Numbered from the stretch's first letter, positions 1-7,637 are shown. The stretch is 37,087 nucleotides of DNA from Lentzea indica (GCF_012184385.1 NZ_VSRL01000071.1:1-37087); one strand, 5' to 3'. Numbers and translations are program-made. The notes: generated from the letters alone by a model not told the origin.

Positions 1-300
1 GCCGGTCGAGGCGCCGAAGAAGGCGTCCATGATGTCGCCGAGGCCGAAGCCCGCGAACGGGTCACCGCCCGCGCGTCCGCCACCCGCCGAGTCGAGCGGG
101 TCGCCACCCAGGTCGACGACGCGGCGCTTCTCGGGGTTCGACAACACCTCGTAGGCGGCCGTCACCTCCTTGAAGCGGGCCTCCTCGTTGGGATTGACGT
201 CCGGGTGCAGCTGCCTGGCGAGCTTGCGATAGGCGCGCTTGATCTCATCCTGTGTCGCGTTCTGCGAGACACCGAGGATGCCGTAGTAATCCCTGGCCAC
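1..300 (-). CDS. dnaJ: DnaJ co-chaperone (DnaJ2 type), 5' part, truncated by window edge
   Basis: This is the N-terminal J-domain of an Hsp40 co-chaperone that stimulates the ATPase of DnaK and delivers unfolded clients to it. The translation begins [10 protein letters not shown], has the helix II segment [11 protein letters not shown], and carries the diagnostic HPD tripeptide in LHPDVNP. After the J-domain comes the start of the Gly-rich linker (GGDPFAGFG, then IMDAFFG), where the window ends. I chose the GTG at 300 because family members usually start at this point. An in-frame ATG at 321 would add seven residues and lies 22 nt after the hrcA stop; neither has a strong ribosome-binding site. 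The gene follows hrcA on the same strand, a common actinobacterial hrcA-dnaJ2 order, so co-transcription is likely. The zinc-finger and C-terminal domains lie outside the window. Confidence 0.93.
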   Translation of the reverse strand, partial: MARDYYGILGVSQNATQDEIKRAYRKLARQLHPDVNPNEEARFKEVTAAYEVLSNPEKRRVVDLGGDPLDSAGGGRAGGDPFAGFGLGDIMDAFFGASTG

Positions 301-343
301 CTTGTTCGCTTTCGTGTTCATCTCAAGTGCAAGAAGTTTCTGG

Positions 344-1366
344 TCAACGACCTGTCAGGATCTCACCGACGTAGTTTGCGACCGCGCGCACGGCCGCCAT
401 GGTTCCGGGGTAGTCCATCCGCGTCGGTCCCACGACGCCGAGGCCCCCGAGCAGATTGTCACGGCTGCCGTAGCCGATGGACACCACCGAGGTGCTGCGC
501 ATCTCAGCGGCCTCGTTCTCCTCGCCGATGCGCACCAGCACGCGACCGGGGTCGCGCGAGGCGGCGAGCAGTTTGAGCACGATCACCTGTTCCTCGAGCG
601 CCTCCAGCACCTGCCGGAGCGAGCCGGGGAAGTCAGTGATGTTGCGGGTGAGGTTCGCGGTGCCGCCGAGCACCAGCCGTTCCTCCGGGTGCTCCACCAG
701 GGTCTCGATCAGCACCGTCGCGACCCGCAGCATCGGGTCGTGCAGGTCCGGCGGAACCTCCTCCGGCAGCTCGGCGACCTTGGCCGAGGCGTCGGCCAGG
801 CGCTGACCGGCCATCGCCTGGTTCAGCACGCCGCGCAGCTTCGCGACGGCTTCCTCGCTGATCACGTCGCCCAGCTCGACGATCCGCTGGTCGACACGAC
901 CGGTGTCGGTGATCAGCACGAGCATCAGCCGTGACGGCGTGATCGGCAGCACCTCCAGGTGCCGCACGGCCGCGCGGGACAGGGTCGGCACCTGGATCAC
1001 CGCGACCTGCCTGGTGAGCTGCGCGAGCAACCGCACGCTGCGGCGCATCACGTCGTCGAGGTCGAGCGCCCCGTCCAGGAAGCTGCGGATGGCCCGCTTC
1101 TCCGCCTGCGAGAGCGGCTTGATCTCGCTCAGCCTGTCGACGAAGAGCCGGTAGCCCTTGTCCGTCGGCACACGACCGGCACTGGTGTGCGGCTGGGCGA
1201 TGTAGCCCTCGTCCTCCAACGCGGCCATGTCGTTGCGCACGGTCGCGCTCGACACACCCAAGTTGTGCCGTTCGACCAGCGCTTTCGAGCCGACGGGCTC
1301 CTGGTTGGACACGTAGTCGGCAACGATGGCGCGCAGCACCTCGAACCGACGTTCATCGGCGTTCAC
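344..1366 (-). CDS. hrcA: Heat-inducible transcription repressor HrcA
   Basis: HrcA represses class I heat-shock genes by binding CIRCE operators, and its folding state is sensed through GroEL. The 340-aa product has the usual family length. It starts with a winged-helix domain (about residues 1-75, with [23 protein letters not shown] and [10 protein letters not shown]), continues with the [15 protein letters not shown] wing and linker, and ends with the GAF-like C-terminal domain. The GTG start at 1366 is preceded by a strong ribosome-binding site, GGAGGTGAG at 1372-1380 read on the minus strand. It lies just upstream of dnaJ. I looked for a CIRCE inverted repeat (TTAGCACTC-N9-GAGTGCTAA) between 1367 and 1540 and found none, so autoregulation through CIRCE is not supported here. 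Confidence 0.96.
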   Translation of the reverse strand: MNADERRFEVLRAIVADYVSNQEPVGSKALVERHNLGVSSATVRNDMAALEDEGYIAQPHTSAGRVPTDKGYRLFVDRLSEIKPLSQAEKRAIRSFLDGALDLDDVMRRSVRLLAQLTRQVAVIQVPTLSRAAVRHLEVLPITPSRLMLVLITDTGRVDQRIVELGDVISEEAVAKLRGVLNQAMAGQRLADASAKVAELPEEVPPDLHDPMLRVATVLIETLVEHPEERLVLGGTANLTRNITDFPGSLRQVLEALEEQVIVLKLLAASRDPGRVLVRIGEENEAAEMRSTSVVSIGYGSRDNLLGGLGVVGPTRMDYPGTMAAVRAVANYVGEILTGR

Positions 1367-1475
1367 CGCTGCTCACCTCCGTGTCCACTACTCCCGAGTT
1401 TACCCAGCCGATTTCCGGCGCGGTGCCCGCTCTGAACGGCCGCGGATGTAAACACCGCAGAACTCGCCGGTTCCC

Positions 1476-1495
1476 TTGACTGACGACTCGGTCAA
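1476..1495. promoter_or_regulatory. Inverted repeat in divergent hrcA / secreted-protein intergenic region
   Basis: The sequence TTGAC-N10-GTCAA forms perfect 5-bp arms in the 174-nt gap between hrcA and the exported protein at 1541. The left arm could also serve as a -35 element (TTGACT) reading right, but no convincing -10 follows. The rest of 1367-1540 shows only the hrcA ribosome-binding site and the GAGGGG ribosome-binding site at 1530-1535 for the next gene. This is a weak call because short repeats occur by chance. Confidence 0.25.
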
Positions 1496-1540
1496 CCGTT
1501 GGGTGGAGACGCCGTCGCCCCGGTTCTGTGAGGGGTGCGC

Positions 1541-3295
1541 ATGCGCAAGTTCTGGTGTCTGCTCCTGGGAGTGATGCTGCTCGCGCCGCCTGGCGTCGCG
1601 GCGGCGCACGACTCGATCCGCAACTCGATCAGGGGCTGGACGATCCTCTCCGACAGCGACGCGGGCGCCGACGAGGTGATCGCCTCCGCCAGGAAGTACC
1701 GGGTCAACCACCTGCAGCTGTCCCACGAGGTGGTGCACGACCTGCAGGAGGTCCGCGACCCACGCAGACAGGCGCAGGTGAACCGGCTGACCGACCTGGC
1801 CCACTCGTCTGGCGTCAGAGAGGTCGCGGCCTGGGACCACGCCCTCTACAGCCTCACCTACTACCCCGCCGAGTTCCGCACCGGGCCGAACGGCACGATC
1901 GACCTCGACAACCCGGCGTTCTGGGACTGGTTCCGGGGCGACTACCGCGCGATGCTCGACCTGGTGCCGCGGGTGGACTCGATCATCCTCACGTTCATCG
2001 AGACCGGCGCCCGCGTCGAGAACCAGCACTCCACCCGTCTCAAGACCGCCGAGGAGAAGCTCGCGTACCTCGTCGACCAGATCGCATCAGTGATCGACGA
2101 ACGCGGAATGCTGCTCTACCTGCGCACGTTCGGCTACTACCCGGCCGAGATGGAACGCACGATCGGCGCGATCGACCGCGTGCAGAACAAGCGCGTCCGC
2201 GTGATGGCCAAAGCGCAGCCGCACGACTTCTTCCTGACGCACCCGATCGACGTCACGGTCCCGCGCATCAAGCGCCCCGTGCTCATCGAGTACGACACCA
2301 CCGGCGAGTACAACGGCCAAGGCAAGATCGCGAACGCGTTCGTCGCCGAGCACGCCGACCGCCTGCGCCACTACCGCAAGCTCCCCAACGTGATCGGCTA
2401 CGTCGCCCGCACCGACCGCTACGACGAGTCGCGGATCACGAACACGCCCACCGAGATCAACCTGTTCGCGCTGAAGCGGGCATCGGAAGGCGCCTCGAAC
2501 TCGCAGATCTACCTGGAGTTCGCCGCCCGCAAGTACGGGCTATTGGCAGCACCGCACGTCGCACGGGCACTGGCACGGTCACCGGAGATCATCACGTCGA
2601 CGCTGTACACGTTGGGCAGCAACAGCGCGAACCACTCGCGCCTGGACTACGACCCGTACTGCTCCAGCTACCACCGCAGCGTGTCCGGCAAGTGGATCGA
2701 CCCACCTGTCACACACGTCCGGCACGGCGTCAACAAGAGCTTCCACTACTGGATCGACGTCGCGAACCACCTGGCGCCGCCGCACTGCAAGACCGACGGC
2801 GTACTGCGGCGCGAGGCCGGGTACGTGCTCGACCGCGGCTGGGTCACACTCGGCAACCTGATGACGCAGGTGTACCTCGATCACCTCAACGTCGAGAAGA
2901 ACCACGGCGTAAAGCTCGCCGAAGCCTCGTTGCGCGACATCGAGCACGTCCGGAAGCTGCTGCGCCCCAACGACTACACGCAGCTGAAGGCCTACTTCGA
3001 ACGGACCGTGCTGACCGCCAGGCTGCACAGGGCTGTCGCCAAGGCGTACTTCGGCTACCGAATTTACGTCCAGCAGCCAGCCACATCCCTCGCACAGTCC
3101 ATTTGGGACGGTCTGGACGAGGCTCAGTCCGTTGCGGCACAGGTGAGGGCGTATCCGGCGCCACCGACCGGGGAGTGGAACTGGGTGATCGACGCCGCTC
3201 AGGCCGATCTCTACGGCAAGCGGATCTCCGAGGGATGGGACCGCTATTCCAACATCAAGGTGCCACGACCTGTTTTTGTCGGTGGCGGTCGCTAG
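1541..3295 (+). CDS. Large exported protein, possible glycoside-hydrolase-like TIM-barrel
   Basis: I do not recognise this 584-aa protein with certainty. It begins with a clear Sec signal peptide (MRKFW, a hydrophobic LLLGVMLLAPPGVAAA stretch, then AHDS), so the mature protein is secreted or cell-wall located. The body is rich in aromatic and acidic residues in alternating strand/helix patterns (DSIILTFIETG, LLYLRTFGYYPAE, PVLIEYDTTGEY, NVIGYVARTDRYDES). This resembles the TIM-barrel core of glycoside hydrolases such as alpha-glucuronidases; that is an inference from pattern only. An all-helical C-terminal part (from about residue 430) resembles the helical tails of such enzymes. I prefer ATG 1541 over the in-frame GTG 1535 because GAGGGG at 1530-1535 then sits 5 nt upstream. 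Its stop is followed 10 nt later by a small conserved gene, probably in the same transcript. Confidence 0.75.
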   Translation: MRKFWCLLLGVMLLAPPGVAAAHDSIRNSIRGWTILSDSDAGADEVIASARKYRVNHLQLSHEVVHDLQEVRDPRRQAQVNRLTDLAHSSGVREVAAWDHALYSLTYYPAEFRTGPNGTIDLDNPAFWDWFRGDYRAMLDLVPRVDSIILTFIETGARVENQHSTRLKTAEEKLAYLVDQIASVIDERGMLLYLRTFGYYPAEMERTIGAIDRVQNKRVRVMAKAQPHDFFLTHPIDVTVPRIKRPVLIEYDTTGEYNGQGKIANAFVAEHADRLRHYRKLPNVIGYVARTDRYDESRITNTPTEINLFALKRASEGASNSQIYLEFAARKYGLLAAPHVARALARSPEIITSTLYTLGSNSANHSRLDYDPYCSSYHRSVSGKWIDPPVTHVRHGVNKSFHYWIDVANHLAPPHCKTDGVLRREAGYVLDRGWVTLGNLMTQVYLDHLNVEKNHGVKLAEASLRDIEHVRKLLRPNDYTQLKAYFERTVLTARLHRAVAKAYFGYRIYVQQPATSLAQSIWDGLDEAQSVAAQVRAYPAPPTGEWNWVIDAAQADLYGKRISEGWDRYSNIKVPRPVFVGGGR

Positions 3296-3305
3296 GGTCC
3301 AAACC

Positions 3306-3533
3306 ATGGACGAGGACAGGCGCAGGCACCTGTCAGTGGTCAGGCACGGCGAGCCGCCGTCGGCACCGGGAAAGGCCTGTCTGGTGCTCGACGACGGCGA
3401 GTGGTGGCAGGGCACGGTGATCTGGGAGGCGGCCCGGCGGGAGGACGGGCTGTGGTGGGGCACCGTGACGTATCGCAAAGACGGGCAGGTCATCACCGAG
3501 GCGCGCAGTCAGCACGACCTGCGCGCCCGGTGA
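3306..3533 (+). CDS. Small conserved actinobacterial protein of unknown function
   Basis: The 75-aa product starts MDEDRRRHLSVVRHGEPP and continues with a compact, Trp-rich strand pattern (EWWQGTVIWEAARRED, LWWGTVTYRKDGQV) that looks like a small beta-barrel or SH3-like fold. The similarity is structural impression only. No catalytic motif is visible. I chose ATG 3306 over an upstream in-frame start because AGGGT at 3295-3299 lies 6-7 nt before it and the upstream residues overlap the preceding gene. Its TGA (3531-3533) abuts the reversed stop of hemW at 3534 with no spacer. I recall similar proteins beside hemW in related actinobacteria, which would support its being a real gene. Confidence 0.7.
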   Translation: MDEDRRRHLSVVRHGEPPSAPGKACLVLDDGEWWQGTVIWEAARREDGLWWGTVTYRKDGQVITEARSQHDLRAR

Positions 3534-4742
3534 CTACGGCAGCAGCCGCCTGACGACGGCGTCGGCGAGCAGGCGACCCCGGTCGGTCAGCACGCAGCGG
3601 TCGTCGAGCGGTTCGAGCAACCCGTCGGCGACCGCCGACAGAGCCTCTGAACGGCCGGCGGTGTCCAGCACCTCGATCGGCAGACCTTCGGCGAGGCGCA
3701 GCTCCAGCAGCACCCGCTCCACCCGCCGGTCCTCGTCCGACAACACCTCACGCCCGGCCGCGGGCGACTTGCCCTCGGCCAGCAGGGACGAGTAGCGAGC
3801 AGGGTGCTTCACGTTCCAGAAGCGCACGCCGCCGACGTGGCTGTGCGCGCCGGGCCCGAAGCCCCACCAGTCGGCGCCCTTCCAGTACAGGACGTTGTGC
3901 TGGCACTGCGCCTCAAGAGAGGTGGCCCAGTTCGAGACCTCGTACCAGGAGAAGCCCGCGCCGGAGAGCGCCGAGTCGACCATCTCGTAGGACGAGGCCA
4001 GCACGTCGTCGTCGGGCATCGGGAGGTCGCCGCGGCGGATGCGGCGGGCCAGGCCGGTGCCGTCCTCCACGATCAACGCGTAGGCGGAGACGTGGTCGAC
4101 GCCGGCATCCAGCACCGCGTCCAGGGACGCCTTCAGATCAGCGGGCTGCTCCCCCGGCGTGCCGTAGATCAGGTCGAGGTTCACGTGCTCGAAGCCGGCC
4201 GCGCGGGCCTCCCTGGCGGCGTCCACCGGACGGCCAGGCGTGTGCTTGCGGTCCAGGACCTGCAGCACGTGGCGAGCTGCCGACTGCATACCAAGGGAGA
4301 CGCGGGTGTATCCCGCATCACGTATACCGGCGAAGAACGACGGCGACGTCGACTCCGGGTTCGACTCCGTCGTCACCTCGGCGCCAGGAGCCAGGCCGAA
4401 CGACTGATATATCGCATCCAATACATCAGACAGGCCCGAGGCGCCCAGCAGCGACGGGGTACCACCGCCGACGAACACTGTCGACGCGGGCACCGGAGAT
4501 CCGAGAACGGAAGCGGCCAGGTCCAGCTCGCGGCGCAGACCCTCCAGCCACGACTCCGGCGACGCCGAGGTTCCCAGCTCGCCGGGCGTGTAGGTGTTGA
4601 AGTCGCAGTAGCCGCACCGGGTGGCGCAGAACGGCACGTGGACGTAGATGCCGAACGGGCGGGTACCGACGCCGGACAGGGCATCCTGAGGAAGCGAACC
4701 GTCGGCGGGCGCGGGCTCGCCTTCGGGCAAAGCGGAGGGCAT
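3534..4742 (-). CDS. hemW: HemW, radical SAM haem chaperone (coproporphyrinogen III oxidase-like)
   Basis: HemW-family proteins bind haem and a [4Fe-4S] cluster and are thought to deliver haem to apoproteins; they are often misannotated as oxygen-independent coproporphyrinogen oxidases. The 402-aa product has the radical SAM signature CATRCGYC (C39, C43, C46; CX3CX2C) right after GIYVHVPF. The following TVFVGGGTPSLL is the SAM-binding glycine motif, and NLDLIYGTPGEQ and SAYALIVEDGT are typical HemW segments. The C-terminal part (WWGFGPGAHSHVGG, RVERVLLELRLAEGL) is the HemN_C region. I chose ATG 4742 because MPSALPEGEPAPADG matches the usual actinobacterial N-terminus; a longer in-frame ORF up to 4793 exists. 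It converges stop-to-stop with the small gene at 3306. Confidence 0.95.
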   Translation of the reverse strand: MPSALPEGEPAPADGSLPQDALSGVGTRPFGIYVHVPFCATRCGYCDFNTYTPGELGTSASPESWLEGLRRELDLAASVLGSPVPASTVFVGGGTPSLLGASGLSDVLDAIYQSFGLAPGAEVTTESNPESTSPSFFAGIRDAGYTRVSLGMQSAARHVLQVLDRKHTPGRPVDAAREARAAGFEHVNLDLIYGTPGEQPADLKASLDAVLDAGVDHVSAYALIVEDGTGLARRIRRGDLPMPDDDVLASSYEMVDSALSGAGFSWYEVSNWATSLEAQCQHNVLYWKGADWWGFGPGAHSHVGGVRFWNVKHPARYSSLLAEGKSPAAGREVLSDEDRRVERVLLELRLAEGLPIEVLDTAGRSEALSAVADGLLEPLDDRCVLTDRGRLLADAVVRRLLP

Positions 4743-4796
4743 GACGCTCAGTGTCCACCACGGCGCCCGAACGGCGGTGCCCAGCCAGTGCACATC

Positions 4797-4811
4797 TCTG
4801 TCGGTGACAGA
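4797..4811. promoter_or_regulatory. Inverted repeat between hemW and the sulfur operon leader
   Basis: TCTGTC-GGT-GACAGA is a perfect 6-bp-arm inverted repeat, 55 nt upstream of hemW and about 100 nt upstream of the leader ORF at 4915. It could be an operator in this divergent promoter region. No regulator can be assigned from the sequence. Confidence 0.25.
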
Positions 4812-4879
4812 AGTATCACTCTGCGAAACCGGCCGAGAATGTCAACTTCCCCAGCAAAATCCCAGCATGCGGTTGGCGG

Positions 4880-4908
4880 TGGACCATGCTCTGGACGCCA
4901 GGCACACT
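4880..4908 (+). promoter_or_regulatory. Candidate promoter of the sulfur-assimilation leader
   Basis: TGGACC (4880-4885, 4 of 6 matches to TTGACA) and CACACT (4903-4908, 3 of 6 matches to TATAAT) are separated by 17 nt. The -10 ends 6 nt before the ATG of the leader peptide at 4915, the spacing expected if transcription starts on the ATG itself (a leaderless transcript). There is no well-placed ribosome-binding site before that ATG, which agrees with this reading. The individual elements are weak. Confidence 0.35.
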
Positions 4909-4914
4909 GAGGTC

Positions 4915-5001
4915 ATGCCTTCGACTGGAGTCCGCCTCGTGGCCCGCCGCCACGTCGACTTCCGTCGTGTTTCCAGCGCGATGTGCCGTTGCACGGCATG
5001 A
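4915..5001 (+). CDS. Cysteine-containing leader peptide of the sulfur-assimilation operon
   Basis: The 28-codon ORF encodes a peptide ending RRHVDFRRVSSAMCRCTA. The ARRHVDxxRVSSAxC pattern matches a class of short actinobacterial putative leader peptides that I recall upstream of sulfur and cysteine genes. Its two Cys codons (TGC at 4984 and 4990) lie near the end, where a ribosome short of Cys-tRNA would pause. The stop at 4999-5001 is 109 nt before sir. A small hairpin (TGCCGT-TGC-ACGGCA, 4984-4998) covers exactly the Cys codons. GAGGT lies only 1-2 nt before the ATG, too close to act well, so leaderless initiation is likely. The family and position suggest a cis-acting sensor rather than a functional peptide. 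Confidence 0.75.
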   Translation: MPSTGVRLVARRHVDFRRVSSAMCRCTA

Positions 5002-5104
5002 CCGCGCGCTGATTTGTTCCCGTCGGCGCCCGGCGCGCTGACGAGACCCCCACCACAAGCACCTCCGGGCTCGCACGCGCACCTGGCGCCTCGAACCCCG
5101 GAGG
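4974..5104 (+). promoter_or_regulatory. Putative cysteine-responsive translational attenuator over the sir ribosome-binding site
   Basis: Several complementary segments are arranged as an RNA switch. (1) CCTCCGGG at 5062-5069 pairs perfectly with CCCGGAGG at 5097-5104, which contains the sir ribosome-binding site, giving an 8-bp sequestering hairpin with a 27-nt loop. (2) GGCGCC at 5025-5030 pairs with GGCGCC at 5085-5090, extended by CGCG 5034-5037 with CGCG 5076-5079. This stem encloses the anti-RBS segment and cannot form together with stem 1 in a nested fold. (3) CAGCGCG at 4974-4980, inside the leader ORF just before the Cys codons, is complementary to CGCGCTG, which occurs twice downstream (5005-5011 and 5034-5040). 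A ribosome paused at the Cys codons would mask segment 3, favour stem 2 and free the ribosome-binding site. The pairings are seen; the mechanism is inferred, and GC-rich complementarity has a high chance background. Confidence 0.5.
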
Positions 5105-5110
5105 ATGGCG

Positions 5111-6790
5111 ATGGTCCCGCCGCAGACGTCACCGCGCGCCAAGCAGCGTCGCGGCGAGGGGCAGTGGGCGCTCGGTTACCGAGAGCCGCTGAACCCCAAC
5201 GAGCGGAGCAAGAAGGACGACAACCCGCTCAACGTCCGCGCCCGCATCGAGAACATCTACGCCCACGGCGGTTTCGACTCGATCGACCCGGCCGACCTGC
5301 GCGGACGGTTCCGCTGGTACGGCCTGTACACGCAGCGCAAGCCCGGCATCGACGGCGGCCGCACGGCCACGCTGGAGCCGGAAGAGCTGGACGACGAGTT
5401 CTTCATGATGCGCGTCCGCAGCGACGGCGGTGCGCTGTCTACGCAGCAGCTCAAGGTCCTTGGCGAGATCTCCCAGACGTACGCCCGCGACACCGCTGAC
5501 ATCACCGACCGGCAGAACATCCAGTACCACTGGATCCAGATCGAGGACGTTCCCAAGATCTGGCAGCAGCTCGAAGATGTCGGGCTCACCACGATGGAGG
5601 CGTGCGGTGACAGCCCGCGTGTCATCCTCGGTTCGCCCGTGGCGGGCATCTCCACCGACGAGGTCATCAACGGGCAGCCGGCGATCGACACGATCCTCGA
5701 GCGCTACATCGGCGACCCGCGGTTCTCCAACCTGCCGCGCAAGTTCAAGACCGCCATCTCCGGCCTGCAGGACGTCGCGCACGAGATCCACGACGTCGCG
5801 TTCGTCGGAGTCAACCACCCCGAGCACGGACCCGGCTTCGACCTGTGGGTCGGCGGCGGCCTGTCCACGAACCCCATGCTGGGCAAGCGACTCGGCGCGT
5901 GGGTGCCCCTCGACGAGGTGCCGGAAGTGTGGGAAGCCGTCATCAGCGTCTTCCGCGACTACGGCTACCGCAGGCTGCGGCACCGCGCGCGCATCAAGTT
6001 CCTCGTCGCCGACTGGGGCCCTGAGAAGTTCCGCCAGGTCATGGAGGACGAGTACCTCAAGCGCAAGATGATCGACGGCCCCGCGCCGGAAGTCCTTGCG
6101 CAGCAACTCGACCACATCGGTGTGCACGAACAGAAGGACGGCCTCTTCTACGTCGGCGCCGCACCGGTCGCTGGCCGGGTGTCCGGCACGATCCTCGTCG
6201 AGATCGCGAAGTTCGCCGAACGCGCCGGCTCCACCCGCGTCCGGTTCACTCCGCAGCAGAAGATCATCGTGCTCGACGTCCCCGAGTCCGAGGTCAAGAC
6301 GCTCAAGAGCGACCTCGCCAAGCTGGGCCTGCAGACCGATCCGTCGCCGTGGCGGCGCGGTGTGATGGCGTGCACCGGCATCGAGTTCTGCAAGCTCGCG
6401 ATCGTCGAGACCAAGGCCCGTGCCAACGACCTCGTCACGCAGCTCGAAGCCAACCTCAAGGACATCGTCGACGGCGTCACCGCGCCGATCACCGTGCACA
6501 TCAACGGCTGCCCCAACTCCTGCGCCCGCATCCAGACCGCGGACATCGGGCTCAAGGGCCAGATCGTCACGGACGACGAGGGCAACCAGGTCGAGGGCTT
6601 CCAGGTGCACCTCGGCGGCGGTCTCGGCCTCGACGCCGGTTTCGGCAGGAAGCTGCGCGGCCACAAGGTCACCGCGAACGAGCTCGCCGACTACGTCGAA
6701 CGGGTTGTGCGGAACTTCGTTGCCCAGCGCGAGGAAGACGAGCGCTTCGCGCAGTGGGTGGCGAGGGCCGAAGAGGGTGACTTGAAGTGA
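5111..6790 (+). CDS. sir: Ferredoxin-dependent assimilatory sulfite reductase (NirA/SirA type)
   Basis: This enzyme reduces sulfite to sulfide with six electrons, probably from ferredoxin, on a coupled sirohaem-[4Fe-4S] centre. The 559-aa product has two ferredoxin-like half domains and two nitrite/sulfite reductase domains. The cluster ligands are C421 and C427 (ACTGIEFC) and C467 and C471 (NGCPNSC). Tyr73 (GLYTQRKPG) and Cys165 (EACGDSPR) align in spacing with the Tyr-Cys pair described in Mycobacterium tuberculosis SirA, which favours sulfite over nitrite as substrate; so does the neighbourhood. I prefer ATG 5111 over ATG 5105 because GGAGG at 5100-5104 gives a 6-nt spacing only to 5111. 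The gene is first in the operon after the leader, and its stop overlaps the next start (GTGA). Confidence 0.95.
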   Translation: MVPPQTSPRAKQRRGEGQWALGYREPLNPNERSKKDDNPLNVRARIENIYAHGGFDSIDPADLRGRFRWYGLYTQRKPGIDGGRTATLEPEELDDEFFMMRVRSDGGALSTQQLKVLGEISQTYARDTADITDRQNIQYHWIQIEDVPKIWQQLEDVGLTTMEACGDSPRVILGSPVAGISTDEVINGQPAIDTILERYIGDPRFSNLPRKFKTAISGLQDVAHEIHDVAFVGVNHPEHGPGFDLWVGGGLSTNPMLGKRLGAWVPLDEVPEVWEAVISVFRDYGYRRLRHRARIKFLVADWGPEKFRQVMEDEYLKRKMIDGPAPEVLAQQLDHIGVHEQKDGLFYVGAAPVAGRVSGTILVEIAKFAERAGSTRVRFTPQQKIIVLDVPESEVKTLKSDLAKLGLQTDPSPWRRGVMACTGIEFCKLAIVETKARANDLVTQLEANLKDIVDGVTAPITVHINGCPNSCARIQTADIGLKGQIVTDDEGNQVEGFQVHLGGGLGLDAGFGRKLRGHKVTANELADYVERVVRNFVAQREEDERFAQWVARAEEGDLK

Positions 6791-6945
6791 CCGAACGCGC
6801 GACGCCGTTCTACTGCCCCTACTGCGGCGACGAGGACCTCCGGCCGCAGGAGGAACCCAGCTACGCGTGGCTGTGCGCCGGTTGCCGGCGCGTCTTCAAG
6901 GTCCAGTTCGTCGGGCTCAACCTGCCGCAGGAGGTGAAGAAGTGA
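6787..6945 (+). CDS. 52-aa double-CxxC protein between sir and cysH (CysX position)
   Basis: The ORF starts GTG at 6787, overlapping the sir stop by 4 nt, and its TGA (6943-6945) overlaps the cysH GTG, so it is translationally coupled on both sides. The 52-aa product has two CxxC knuckles, CPYC near residue 10 and CAGC near residue 32, separated by about 19 residues. This is a zinc-ribbon or rubredoxin-like arrangement able to bind one Zn or Fe ion. The first knuckle is followed by Gly (CPYCGDED). It ends with FKVQFVGLNLPQEVKK. In Corynebacterium glutamicum the equivalent position (cysI-cysX-cysH) holds a small ferredoxin-like protein, CysX. That suggests an electron-carrier or assembly role for Sir or CysH here; this is inference from position, since the sequence is not a classical ferredoxin. 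Confidence 0.85.
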   Translation: MTERATPFYCPYCGDEDLRPQEEPSYAWLCAGCRRVFKVQFVGLNLPQEVKK

Positions 6946-7637
6946 GCGATCTCAAGGAAGATCTCAAGATCGTCGCTGAGGCGGCCGAGCAGGAGCTCAG
7001 GGACGCCACCGCGATCGAGGCCCTGGAGTGGACCGCGCGGACGTTCGGCGACAACTACATCGTCGCGTCGAACATGCAGGACGCCGTGCTGATCGACCTC
7101 GCAGCCAAGGTGAAGCCGAACTTCGACGTGCTGTTCCTGGAGACGGGCTACCACTTCCCGGAGACCATCGGCGTGCGTGACGCCGTCGGTGTCGTCTACC
7201 CGGACGTGCGCATCGTGAACGCCGCGGCCGAGCAGTCCGTGGCGGACCAGGAGGCCGAGTTCGGCCTGCTGTACCAGACGGATCCGGCCAAGTGCTGCAA
7301 CCTGCGCAAGGTGGTTCCTCTGCGCAGGGAGCTCGCGAAGTACGACGCGTGGGTTACCGGTGTGCGCCGCGTGGACGCGCCCACCCGCGCGAACACGCCG
7401 ATCGTCCAGTGGGACGACCGCAACGGCCTGGTGAAGATCAACCCGATCGCGCCGTGGAGCGATGACGAGTTCAACGCCTACATCCGCGAGAAGGGCATCC
7501 TCGAGAACTTGCTGGTGCAGGAGGGATATCCCTCGATCGGCTGCCTACCGTGCACCGCGAAGCCGTTGCCGGGGCAGGACGCCCGCAGCGGCCGGTGGGC
7601 CGGCCAGTCGAAGACGGAATGTGGGTTGCACGGATGA
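6942..7637 (+). CDS. cysH: Adenylylsulfate (APS) reductase, thioredoxin-dependent
   Basis: CysH reduces adenosine 5'-phosphosulfate to sulfite and AMP using thioredoxin. The 231-aa product is in the family size range and carries the full set of cluster ligands of the APS-type enzyme: C118 and C119 (AKCCNLRK), C201 and C204 (SIGCLPC). These bind a [4Fe-4S] cluster absent from PAPS-specific enzymes. The catalytic Cys227 sits in the C-terminal ECGLH motif. The absence of a cysC (APS kinase) gene in this operon agrees with APS as substrate. The GTG at 6942 is chosen because GGAGG at 6930-6934 precedes it by 7 nt. Its TGA overlaps the cysD ATG (ATGA), implying coupled translation. Confidence 0.96.
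   Translation: MSDLKEDLKIVAEAAEQELRDATAIEALEWTARTFGDNYIVASNMQDAVLIDLAAKVKPNFDVLFLETGYHFPETIGVRDAVGVVYPDVRIVNAAAEQSVADQEAEFGLLYQTDPAKCCNLRKVVPLRRELAKYDAWVTGVRRVDAPTRANTPIVQWDDRNGLVKINPIAPWSDDEFNAYIREKGILENLLVQEGYPSIGCLPCTAKPLPGQDARSGRWAGQSKTECGLHG

Noticed and set aside
1367-1540. CIRCE element for HrcA autoregulation
   Set aside because: No TTAGCACTC/GAGTGCTAA arms, even relaxed, are visible on either strand upstream of hrcA; only a short TTGAC/GTCAA repeat is present.
1528-3420. 630-aa open frame overlapping the exported protein
   Set aside because: Arg/Pro-rich shadow in another frame of high-GC coding DNA, without a family pattern or ribosome-binding site; the 1541-3295 frame has a signal peptide and natural amino-acid composition.
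4816-5142. 108-aa minus-strand ORF over the leader region
   Set aside because: No ribosome-binding site or family pattern; it overlaps the leader peptide and the RNA switch segments and looks like a chance frame.
5129-6664. 511-aa open frame on the minus strand over sir
   Set aside because: Composition (Val/Asp/Leu/Arg repeats) is typical of an antisense shadow; the plus strand encodes a clear sulfite reductase.
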